Source of the DNA: Paenibacillus radicis (ex Xue et al. 2023)
Lineage (GTDB): Bacteria; Bacillota; Bacilli; Paenibacillales; NBRC-103111
DNA: 64,000 nt
NCBI RefSeq assembly: GCF_024722015.1
Contig: NZ_JANQBD010000025.1
Coordinates: 62,001-126,000 of the forward strand
Direction: 5' to 3'
In this document: one piece after another, positions 9,041 through 15,559 of the stretch
How the letters are laid out: each line of letters begins with the position of its first letter
Numbering within the stretch: the first letter of the stretch is position 1
Notes under the pieces: model-generated
The model's input: only the letters and a program-made list of their open reading frames with translations
Databases searched by the model: none
What the model was told of the DNA's origin: nothing
Made by a program: the position numbers and the translations under genes

Positions 9041-9242
9041 GAGTACAATCACCTCCAATTAGTGTTCTATCTTCCTCAATTTAACATTATGAAGGTTTGC
9101 ATACAATAAAGATGTCAGGTTTTTTTACAAGTAGTCATCATGATTATCTAAAATAGCAATCGGTAAGAAATCCCGTCATCTGGTGCATGCTATTATAATG
9201 GTGAGAGCTATCCAAACCAAAGGACGAAAGGATGTTGTAATT

Positions 9243-9650
9243 ATGGCTAAACATGCACCTTATATTTTTTCCGAGGACGCAAGATCTCAAGCAGAGTTTT
9301 ACACGAAAGCGCTTGGCGGAGAGATTCAGTCCATTATGACCTATGGAAATCTTCCGAATGCCAATGAAGCGAACAAGGACAGAATCATGCACTTGAGTCT
9401 AATGGCCGCAGGGGTTAACATCCTGATGTGTGATTCTCTATACGAGCCAATTCGTCATGGCAATGCCATTCATCTGTGTCTGGAATTCTCAACCGAAGCC
9501 GAAGCCCGTGAAGCATTCGACAAGCTTGCGGAAGGGGGCAATATCAAGCACCCGTTGGGAATGGAATTCTGGGGCGCAATGTTCGGACAAATCGAGGACA
9601 AATTCGGCGTATTGTGGATGATCACCACCGAGCCCAAAAGTCAATCTTGA
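9243..9650 (+). CDS. VOC/PhnB-like glyoxalase-fold protein
   Basis: 135-residue protein of the vicinal oxygen chelate (PhnB-like, glyoxalase/bleomycin-resistance) superfamily. It has the typical SEDARSQAEFYTKALGG opening, the central IMHLSLMAAGVNILMCD strand pair and the closing WGAMFGQIEDKFGVLWMI segment. Members bind a metal or small ligand in a paired beta-alpha-beta-beta-beta fold; many are uncharacterised. ATG 9243 is selected over 9183 because AAAGGA lies about eight bases upstream and the domain starts there. It is a rightward single gene followed by a long hairpin. Confidence 0.85.
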   Translation: MAKHAPYIFSEDARSQAEFYTKALGGEIQSIMTYGNLPNANEANKDRIMHLSLMAAGVNILMCDSLYEPIRHGNAIHLCLEFSTEAEAREAFDKLAEGGNIKHPLGMEFWGAMFGQIEDKFGVLWMITTEPKSQS

Positions 9651-9680
9651 TTCAGCCTACCTGAATCCCTCATACCTAAT

Positions 9681-9723
9681 AGCGGCAGCCAAGAGCATGA
9701 ATATCATGTTCTTGGCTGCCGCT
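9681..9723 (+). terminator. Long hairpin downstream of the VOC gene
   Basis: Arms of about 19 bases (AGCGGCAGCCAAGAGCATG against CATGTTCTTGGCTGCCGCT, one wobble) with a tiny loop, between convergent genes. A T-rich stretch follows about 15 bases later, so it is probably a bidirectional transcription end. Confidence 0.6.
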
Positions 9724-9773
9724 ACCGTTCTATGTACCGATTTTTTGTGTCTCTCTCAATCTTTCTTTATAAT

Positions 9774-10253
9774 CTAATTATTTTCAATAGGAATCATAAT
9801 TATGAATTCAGGGTCTTTCACATAAGGATCTTGATGGATAGGATATTCCTCGTAGTGTGTGACCTCTCCCTTATGTAATTGATACCCCTGACTTGCAATC
9901 CAGGCATACATATTTTTGTATGAGAGATCTATACTTTGATCTTTCTTGTGCTCGCACTTTGCATAGGTTAAGGTCGGAACCGTTATACTTACCATTCCAT
10001 CAGGAATGTGCTTGGCACTTTCAACCTCCATAACCGAATAGTGAGTAAATCCTCCTTCATTAATATGATAGGACAAGCCTAATAAAGTATCTGGATATAA
10101 AACATGCCGTATCTCCTGTAACCGTCTATTTATTTCGGAATGAACCGCTCTAATCCCACCCGCTCCTGCTTCTGCAAATGTTCCTTCCCATTTCAACCCC
10201 ACTGCCTGAAAAGACTCTTTTGTAATAATAGTTGACTCATTCCTCTGTTCCAA
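9774..10253 (-). CDS. GyrI-like / AraC effector-binding domain protein
   Basis: 159-residue protein of the SOUL/GyrI-like effector-binding fold, without a DNA-binding domain. It shows the N-terminal FQAVGLKWEGTFAEAGAGGI strand-helix, the ALYP-like region VLYPDTLLGLSYH, and the C-terminal TLTYAKCEHK ... DPEFIIMIPI strand that closes the pocket. Such stand-alone proteins bind small hydrophobic or cationic ligands and sometimes inhibit gyrase or act as efflux-regulator cousins; the ligand is unknown. An ATG at 10262 abuts GGGAGG with no spacing, so the TTG at 10253, nine bases after GGGAGG, is the likelier start. Confidence 0.75.
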   Translation of the reverse strand: MEQRNESTIITKESFQAVGLKWEGTFAEAGAGGIRAVHSEINRRLQEIRHVLYPDTLLGLSYHINEGGFTHYSVMEVESAKHIPDGMVSITVPTLTYAKCEHKKDQSIDLSYKNMYAWIASQGYQLHKGEVTHYEEYPIHQDPYVKDPEFIIMIPIENN

Positions 10254-10389
10254 AATAACCATCCTCCCGAAACGAATGATAATATCTCAATTACTATTTT
10301 ACACCAATAAAGTTACAGAAGCTGGAAGAATATCTTTGCAGGTGAGGGATTAAACATCTGCATCCCTCTAAAATCATAGAGACAGTCTG

Positions 10390-10947
10390 TCATTTTCCGC
10401 GATACGCTTTTTCATGGTAATCAGTAATATAAGAGAACAAAGTTTTACCGTCATCCAGCGGTGCAAAATCCTCATTAAAGCTCAAGTACATAGCTCTATA
10501 AGTCTCTGGAACCCAAATATAGGGATGGACATAGTCGGTCAAATGAAACCCGACTTTTTCCCAAAACCGGATACGCTCCGCATTTTCCTTAGTCGGTTCA
10601 GCCTCAACCTCTATAACGATGCCACGGCAATCAGCCGTGCTCTCTGCCCATGCCCGAATATCTTCTATGCATTTTCGGCCTAATCCTTTGCCGCGCTGAT
10701 TTTGTCGAACCGCTATATAATCAATGATCAGCACTTTTGCATTTCGATTTATCGCGGTGAGGGCCATCGCAACCACATCAGTACCCTCACTCCAAGTATG
10801 AAGATTACAGATTTCTCTTTTGAACATGCGTTGAATGAGCGATCGATTTTTCCTTCCGTGTTCAGGAAACGCCTCCGCATAAACTTGCTCCGCTTTAAGC
10901 CATAACGCTTCATCCCACTCTGCGGTTGTATGGTATTTCATAGCCAT
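10390..10947 (-). CDS. GNAT family N-acetyltransferase
   Basis: 185-residue GNAT protein. The core motif is YIAVRQNQRGKGLGRKCIEDI (acetyl-CoA pyrophosphate loop QNQRGKGLGR), followed by IVIEVEAEPT and RIRFWEKVGFHLTDYVHPYI typical of the C-terminal half. ATG 10947 has AAAGGATG seven bases upstream. The acceptor is unknown. The gene is divergent from the kinase relic at 11046. Confidence 0.83.
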   Translation of the reverse strand: MAMKYHTTAEWDEALWLKAEQVYAEAFPEHGRKNRSLIQRMFKREICNLHTWSEGTDVVAMALTAINRNAKVLIIDYIAVRQNQRGKGLGRKCIEDIRAWAESTADCRGIVIEVEAEPTKENAERIRFWEKVGFHLTDYVHPYIWVPETYRAMYLSFNEDFAPLDDGKTLFSYITDYHEKAYRGK

Positions 10948-11045
10948 TGTTCTTCATCCTTTTCGTAAATTGTTCCTCAATTCATGAGTATATAGGTAGA
11001 CGCCGCTCTGTAAGGAACATCCCGGTAATTGTAGAATTATTTAGT

Positions 11046-11386
11046 ATGATGACAAAACGTAAAATTATTCTCATTCTAGGAACGTTAGTACTTATTCTAA
11101 CTGCTGTACGTTTGGTATGGATTACACTTCAAGCAACGCCTGATCACCCTGATGCCGTTCAAGGGGTTCTAGATTTGCAGTAAGACATGGCGTTACTAAG
11201 CGCTCACATGGCGGAACGGTACGAATCCTCATTACCGATCATGAGAACTATATCGATATTACGAAAGAGGACGATGGAGTGGGAATGAATAAGGAAAAGC
11301 TGCATACTCTGCTCGATCATCATTCACAGGGCAGCCGTGGAATCGGGTTGTTCAATACGGAGCGAAGGCTGAAGCAGCTGTATTAA
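11046..11386 (+). pseudogene. Relic of a sensor histidine kinase (ends kept, middle lost)
   Basis: An ATG at 11046 opens a 45-codon frame with one membrane helix (MMTKRKIILILGTLVLILTA, then ATPDHP and AVQGVLDLQ) that ends at a stop at 11181. In another frame, from about 11203 to 11386, the sequence encodes the end of a histidine-kinase ATPase domain: GGTVRILITD, then EDDGVGM, then SRGIGLFNTERRLKQLY and a stop. The first piece resembles the start and the second the last 60 residues of LytS/7TMR-type sensor kinases, so a gene of over 1 kb seems to have lost its middle by deletion. No cognate regulator follows. Confidence 0.75.
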
Positions 11387-11429
11387 GAGCCCCTATTCTG
11401 TCTTGGTCAAGACAAGGATAAGGGTCTTT
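11385..11429 (+). terminator. Hairpin after the kinase relic
   Basis: An imperfect long hairpin overlaps the stop of the relic (left arm AGAGCCCCTATTCTGTCTTG, right arm CAAGACAAGGATAAGGGTCT) and ends in TTTAA. It is likely the original kinase operon terminator. Confidence 0.5.
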
Positions 11430-11469
11430 AACATATACGGGGACGAGTTTATTGTGCCAAAATCATCAA

Positions 11470-12003
11470 TCACTGTATCATTAAAAATCGAAGCAAGCCC
11501 AATATGGCAAAGCAGAAGAGCACTATACCAACGCCAATCCCCGTAATTGCGCTGTTAGCAATATTAAGTTTTTTGGATACAACTAATGAGGTTACAACAA
11601 CACCAACGAGGAGTATCCCTAAAATATACAAGCTGGAATCATTAAAAACGTTTTTTAACCAGAAAAAATGAACACCTACAATAAAAGCAATCCAAGGGGC
11701 AATATAATCATTACGTTTATATTTAATCAAAATAAAAGCACCTATAGCTGCTAATAAAAATTCAATGATTACGAATATCAAATAGTTTTGGAATGCACCC
11801 GGATCCGATAAAGCAGAGCGATCATGCCAGTGTGTTATACTCAAGTAAATACCCACTAAACCTACTATCAGTGGGGCTGAAGAAGCGATCCCAATATACT
11901 TCCGCCAACTTTTTCTAGGATTCTCCTGAGCCCAGCCGAACCAGCTAAAACTAAATATACCGAAAATAGCTGCATACATCACATAATCCCTTACATATTC
12001 CAT
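11470..12003 (-). CDS. Multi-pass membrane protein of unknown function
   Basis: 177-residue hydrophobic protein with about six membrane segments (for example APLIVGLVGIYLSI, YLIFVIIEFLLAAIGAFILI, LYILGILLVGVVVTSLVV, and a last segment near the C-terminus). The ATG at 12003 is chosen because GGGGGAG lies just upstream; the 21 residues of a longer reading frame are not supported by a ribosome site. It is unrecognised by me; similar proteins occur as small integral membrane proteins in Bacillales. It lies downstream of the DinB-like gene on the same strand. Confidence 0.7.
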   Translation of the reverse strand: MEYVRDYVMYAAIFGIFSFSWFGWAQENPRKSWRKYIGIASSAPLIVGLVGIYLSITHWHDRSALSDPGAFQNYLIFVIIEFLLAAIGAFILIKYKRNDYIAPWIAFIVGVHFFWLKNVFNDSSLYILGILLVGVVVTSLVVSKKLNIANSAITGIGVGIVLFCFAILGLLRFLMIQ

Positions 12004-12095
12004 GAATTCTCCCCCATTAAAAAATTCTGGCCCACATGGTATTGGTAAATGCGAAGCTGCTGCCATTTCGATTTACTTAGACTTTCCCGTATTCC

Positions 12096-12620
12096 TTACC
12101 ATCCCTTATGATCTATTAAAACTTTTATTTGCGAAATGTGATGCTGATTATGCCAAACAAGCCTTTGAAGGGCAGTATCTATAGTGATTTTACCCAATGC
12201 TTGAGTTTTCAATCTTCTATTAAAATCTTCCGGGCTCAAACTATTTATCAGAATCAGAAATCGGCTGTGAAGTAATTCCAGAAGTAAAATGGATGTCTCA
12301 ATAGGAGTATCCTTGTAATCGCTTAATTCTGCCCACAAGTCTTCTCGATAAGTCTGCGACATGGGTTCATCCTCAGTTAGCGCTCTCTTGAATCGCAAGT
12401 AAGCATTCATATCATTATCGGCTATGTGATGCACGATTTGTTGAATTGTCCAGCCCTCAGGACGGTATGGGATTTGAAGCTGATCCGGCTGAAGGCCCAT
12501 AACAAGACTTCGAAGAGTTATTGCAATAGTAGGGATTTGATCTATAAAGCTTCTCCGCTCTTCCAAAGTAGGATTGAGCAGCGGTGCAAACTGACCCATT
12601 GGAAAACGTAATTTATCCAT
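12096..12620 (-). CDS. DinB/YfiT-family metal-dependent protein (BstA-like)
   Basis: 174-residue four-helix DinB-superfamily protein of the YfiT branch. It has the opening LRFPMGQF, PEGWTIQQIVHHIADND with the first metal His (64/65), and the C-terminal VWHNQHHISQI supplying the other His ligands (157-161). YfiT-type proteins are putative metal-dependent hydrolases or bacillithiol S-transferases (BstA). That thiol cofactor is common in Firmicutes, supporting the host guess. It follows the APH-like gene by 16 bases and precedes the membrane-protein gene, all leftward. Substrate unknown. Confidence 0.85.
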   Translation of the reverse strand: MDKLRFPMGQFAPLLNPTLEERRSFIDQIPTIAITLRSLVMGLQPDQLQIPYRPEGWTIQQIVHHIADNDMNAYLRFKRALTEDEPMSQTYREDLWAELSDYKDTPIETSILLLELLHSRFLILINSLSPEDFNRRLKTQALGKITIDTALQRLVWHNQHHISQIKVLIDHKGW

Positions 12621-12636
12621 TCCTTGATTAACCCCC

Positions 12637-13425
12637 TTATTTCTTTTGGAGCTCTTGATTTAGTAAATGCAGCATTTCCTTTTCTTCCTCTTCTACGACC
12701 TCCCCTAATCTTACAGCTATTGTCGGTACTAACCATACGTCTATTTCCTCTTTACTTATTTCTTGTAATCTTAAATATTCAGTCAAATAAACATCATGAA
12801 AAAATAATCTGCAATTTCTATCCAGCAGCCAATCCGGAGGATCATCTGGTAGGGCGTGAGATCTTAACATTAAAAGAGTTCTCATTATATCGGCATTGGG
12901 ATTACCAACTAAAGTATTAAACCAATCTACTATTATAGGTCCTCTAGGTGACATAATGATGTTGTCTGGATGAAAATCATAGTGACATATTGTATGAGCT
13001 GCCGGTAAGTTATCAAGCAATCTTATAATTTCTGTTCGGTTCTCGATGGTTATATGGTTTAATCTGTTTATTTTCTTGGTTAATTCCTGCTTTAAATTGG
13101 GCGGATGCTTATGAGTGGCTCTATGTATTTCTGCATGTAAAGCTGCCATAACCTTAGCGTGTTTCGATAAACTACTCTCTGTCGGTTCAATCAATCTCAT
13201 CAATGTACTTCCAACTATTCGTTCATAGATTATCCCTTTACGGTCTTCTATTTCAACCAGCTCAAATACCTCTGCCGCGGGTAAACCGATCTGGTTTATT
13301 ATTGTGGTATTAGTCATTTCCTGATTAACATTATCATCTTTTAAAAATAACTTTAATACCTTTGTTTCTCCCCATTCAAAAACTTCGGCAGTTCTCCCTC
13401 TCGCTAAAAGTCGCCCTTTTTCCAC
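12637..13425 (-). CDS. Aminoglycoside phosphotransferase-like (APH) kinase
   Basis: 262-residue APH/choline-kinase-fold protein. Visible motifs are the Gly-rich N-lobe (KGRLLARGRTAEVFEW), the Lys strand TKVLKLFL, the catalytic loop CHYDFHPDNII (HxDxxxxN with Asp and Asn) and the metal-binding segment IVDWFN in place of the kinase DFG. Family members phosphorylate small molecules such as aminoglycosides, homoserine or choline; this one cannot be assigned to drug resistance from sequence alone. Start is GTG at 13425 with AAAGGAGA six bases upstream. It is the leading gene of a short leftward group with the DinB-like protein. Confidence 0.82.
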   Translation of the reverse strand: MEKGRLLARGRTAEVFEWGETKVLKLFLKDDNVNQEMTNTTIINQIGLPAAEVFELVEIEDRKGIIYERIVGSTLMRLIEPTESSLSKHAKVMAALHAEIHRATHKHPPNLKQELTKKINRLNHITIENRTEIIRLLDNLPAAHTICHYDFHPDNIIMSPRGPIIVDWFNTLVGNPNADIMRTLLMLRSHALPDDPPDWLLDRNCRLFFHDVYLTEYLRLQEISKEEIDVWLVPTIAVRLGEVVEEEEKEMLHLLNQELQKK

Positions 13426-13484
13426 TACTATTCTCCTTTACATATAACCACAGGACTGTGGAGGTTGTTTTTTGTAAAGCTTCT

Positions 13485-14111
13485 CTATTCATTCATTTGA
13501 TTTAAATACTCATCTAATAGAAGGGGAGAATACAATTTTTCACCTGGGTTGTCTCGCACTTTACTCCATATTTGCGCAGCAACTTTCATTCGGTCTTTAA
13601 AGCCCTTCGTTCGAGAGTCTTTATTAAAGTCTTTAACGAAATTGTTCCATTGATATGTTTTTTCTTCCGGGCTTTCAAGCTTCGTTTTCCCCTCATACAC
13701 CTGAATTAAATCAGCAACTGTCATTTCAATATTACCTTGACGTTCCGCTTCTCGTAATGCCGCTGCCATTTCTTTAGTAAAAGTAAATTTACTCTTGTTG
13801 TAATATTTGGCGAAAAACTCCCTCGCCTTCTGGTTAAACTTAAATCCATCTGGAATAAGCCTTGTACTTAGCGATATTTCATTCAGTTCTTGTTTCTTTC
13901 TTATGTTTGTATTTAAGAGACGATGATCAATTGTTTTTTCGCCGATTAATAATTTTTTGATCTTCACTTCCAGCTCTGCTTTTGTCCCGGACGATGAGAT
14001 GTTATGCATACTGCAGATGTGGATTAATTCATTCTTATACCAATAATGTCTTTCGAACTCTTGGATTGAAAGATCCATTGAAAAATCTGGCCGCTGTTGG
14101 TTAACGCTCAT
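13485..14111 (-). CDS. SAP-domain protein with DUF6434-like C-terminal part
   Basis: 208-residue soluble protein. The N-terminal 65 residues form a SAP-like helix-turn-helix (YWYKNELIHICSMHNISSSGTKAELEVKIKKLL with the invariant Gly-Thr-Lys-x-Glu-Leu core), a DNA/RNA-binding fold. The remainder is basic, contains a FFAKYYNKSKFTFTKEMAAALREAE segment (key residues F-T-K-E-M-A-A-A-L-R) and a KTYQWNNFVKDF segment, similar to proteins annotated DUF6434. Start ATG 14111 has AAAGGAGA upstream. It is likely a nucleic-acid-associated protein; partner and function are unknown. Confidence 0.65.
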   Translation of the reverse strand: MSVNQQRPDFSMDLSIQEFERHYWYKNELIHICSMHNISSSGTKAELEVKIKKLLIGEKTIDHRLLNTNIRKKQELNEISLSTRLIPDGFKFNQKAREFFAKYYNKSKFTFTKEMAAALREAERQGNIEMTVADLIQVYEGKTKLESPEEKTYQWNNFVKDFNKDSRTKGFKDRMKVAAQIWSKVRDNPGEKLYSPLLLDEYLNQMNE

Positions 14112-14156
14112 ACGATTCTCCTTTACTTTTTCTGTTAGTTTCATTTTATGTTCATG

Positions 14157-14237
14157 TTATTTGCTATTAATTCCTGCTACGGCACCAATAATGACTCCGA
14201 CTCCAATGATTAAATATTTGAGGTAAAAGTTGATCAC
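14157..14237 (-). CDS. Possible 26-residue membrane miniprotein
   Basis: A GTG at 14237 opens a 26-codon frame with one hydrophobic helix of alternating Gly/Val/Ile residues (LIIGVGVIIGAVAG) and a short polar end. The composition looks like a real membrane peptide, but the ribosome site is poor and no homology is recognisable, so it could equally be the end of a decayed gene. Confidence 0.3.
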   Translation of the reverse strand: MINFYLKYLIIGVGVIIGAVAGINSK

Positions 14238-14558
14238 ACTAAGAGCCGCAAGTTAAGTCCTGCAACACTGTATAATTCAATAAACCCCAAAATATCCCTT
14301 CATTTTAGGAAACTTTTACCTGAATTCACCTTCAAGAATGCTTACGCTGCATTTGCGTGAATAAGAGGAACAGCTGCTGTTGAAGTCTTGTTCCTATGAT
14401 GATCAAGCTTGCCATGATGGAGTTGGAACACATCTTGCAACAAAATAGTAAACGGCTCGATACTCCCTAAAGCTACCCTGAAAATAACGCATGATGCAGC
14501 CCGGGAAATTGGCGCACGAAACTAGGTGCAGCTATATTTTTAAAAAGCTGCGTCTGCC
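14238..14558. other. Gene-free stretch
   Basis: I see no convincing reading frame or RNA gene here. Short + strand frames with two Met-Met pairs near 14395-14410 have no ribosome site. It precedes a dispersed repeat and may be decayed sequence. Confidence 0.5.
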
Positions 14559-14752
14559 TAACGGGAAATCCTCCCGTTAATTCCGGGCGATGAGCGATTT
14601 TTTCACAATTAACTGGAAATCCTCATGCTAATTCGACACTGTAGCTCATTTAATCTAAAAAACATCAATATTAGAAGGAGAATTTCCAGTTAATTCCCTC
14701 TACAAGCAATTAATAGGAGAATTAGCTCCAGAAATTCCAGTTAACCATTTCA
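14559..14752. repeat. Dispersed structured repeat family B, copy 1
   Basis: Four short modules built from AACTGGAA/TTCCAGTT-like sequences: 14559-14584 (AACGGGA, five bases, TCCCGTT: a perfect hairpin), 14610-14634, 14673-14697 (AGAAGGAGAATTTCCAGTTA) and 14720-14744 (TTAGCTCCAGAAATTCCAGT). The same four modules in the same order and spacing recur at 31584-31773. No coding potential. Confidence 0.85.
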
Positions 14753-14843
14753 CTACCTTCCGACCAAGATGCTTTCACGTTTTAATAGCATTGAGGTAAG
14801 CTTCGCTCACTCCAAAACATATAAATTATCTGTATATTAAAAA

Positions 14844-15007
14844 GAGGCGGTCCCAAAAGAGTGTCAGTGAATGAATCCGTCCCAACTATATACAAAGACG
14901 CCTCCAAAACCACTATGTCCGTGGGGATGGAAGCGTCTTTTTGTAGGGAAATTCCCATTAGAGTGAGTGGGGGTCAAAAATCCAGAAACGGATTTGGGAA
15001 CAGCCTC
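14844..15007. mobile_element. MITE-like element with IS-type terminal inverted repeats
   Basis: Ends are GAGGCGGTCCCAAA (left) and, read on the other strand, GAGGCTGTTCCCAAA (right), the type of terminus seen on IS1182-like insertion sequences. The 164-base interior has no transposase but a hairpin (AGACGCCTCCA against TGGAAGCGTCT) followed by TTTTT, as IS ends often carry. It looks like an internally deleted element. Family assignment is from memory of such termini; no target duplication was identified. Confidence 0.6.
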
Positions 15008-15028
15008 TCCTCACTATTTGTTCGCCAG

Positions 15029-15517
15029 TTAAAATGTAGGCAGATTATCCAGATTGTTCTCCTGCACACCGTCAGGCTCGCTTCGCAGAATATCGCGGCC
15101 ATAGCGGTGGTATACATCCACATTGGCGAGGGCACCCGCCTTAGCCTCATTCAAAGCACTTACATAATCAAGCTCACGTCCTGCCGATGTTTGAATCGCA
15201 ATGATATCGCCGTCATTATTTTTACGTACGGCTACGATATGCTCTTTTCCAGCGTTTGCCGCAGTATTCATCTGATCCTGCCCCGCTTGCATTTCACCCT
15301 GTTGCCTGTACTCTTGATAAATTTGTTCGTAGTTTGTATTCTGATTCGTTGGGTTTTGATTCATTGAATTCTGATTTGTTGGACCTTGATTCATTGAATT
15401 CTGATTCGTTGGATTCTGATTCATCGGATTTTGATTCATTGAAATCTGATTCGTTGGATCTTGATTCATTGGACCTTGATTCACTGGATTCTGATTCGTT
15501 GGACCTTGATTCATCAT
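15029..15517 (-). CDS. Pentapeptide-repeat DUF3892-domain protein
   Basis: 162-residue protein. Residues 2-61 are twelve consecutive copies of a five-residue unit with the pattern (M/T/V)-N-Q-(G/N/D/I)-(P/S), encoded by 15-base direct repeats. A charged linker (YEQIYQEYRQQGEMQ) leads to a C-terminal domain of about 60 residues with HIVAVRKNNDGDIIAIQTSAG (key V-A-V-R-K-N-x-x-G-D-I), as in DUF3892. The ATG at 15517 has GAGGTGGT right upstream. Such Asn/Gln-rich heads are likely disordered. Function unknown; likely a spore or cell-surface associated structural protein is only a guess. Confidence 0.7.
   Translation of the reverse strand: MMNQGPTNQNPVNQGPMNQDPTNQISMNQNPMNQNPTNQNSMNQGPTNQNSMNQNPTNQNTNYEQIYQEYRQQGEMQAGQDQMNTAANAGKEHIVAVRKNNDGDIIAIQTSAGRELDYVSALNEAKAGALANVDVYHRYGRDILRSEPDGVQENNLDNLPTF
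15335..15514 (-). repeat. Twelve 15-bp in-frame tandem repeats
   Basis: Imperfect 15-base units (on the coding strand ATGAATCAAAATCCA and variants ACGAATCAG...) encode the repeated pentapeptide in the DUF3892-type protein. Such arrays can change copy number in frame. Confidence 0.85.
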
Positions 15518-15559
15518 AACCACCTCGTCAGTTATGATACCCAGAAATTCCATCTATTA

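Noticed and set aside
12637-13425. Calling the APH-like gene an aminoglycoside-resistance gene
   Set aside because: The motifs define only the kinase fold; substrate cannot be inferred and there is no resistance context.
14844-15007. Considered as a real transcription terminator alone
   Set aside because: Matching inverted ends of the 164-bp segment make a mobile-element origin more likely, with the terminator as part of it.
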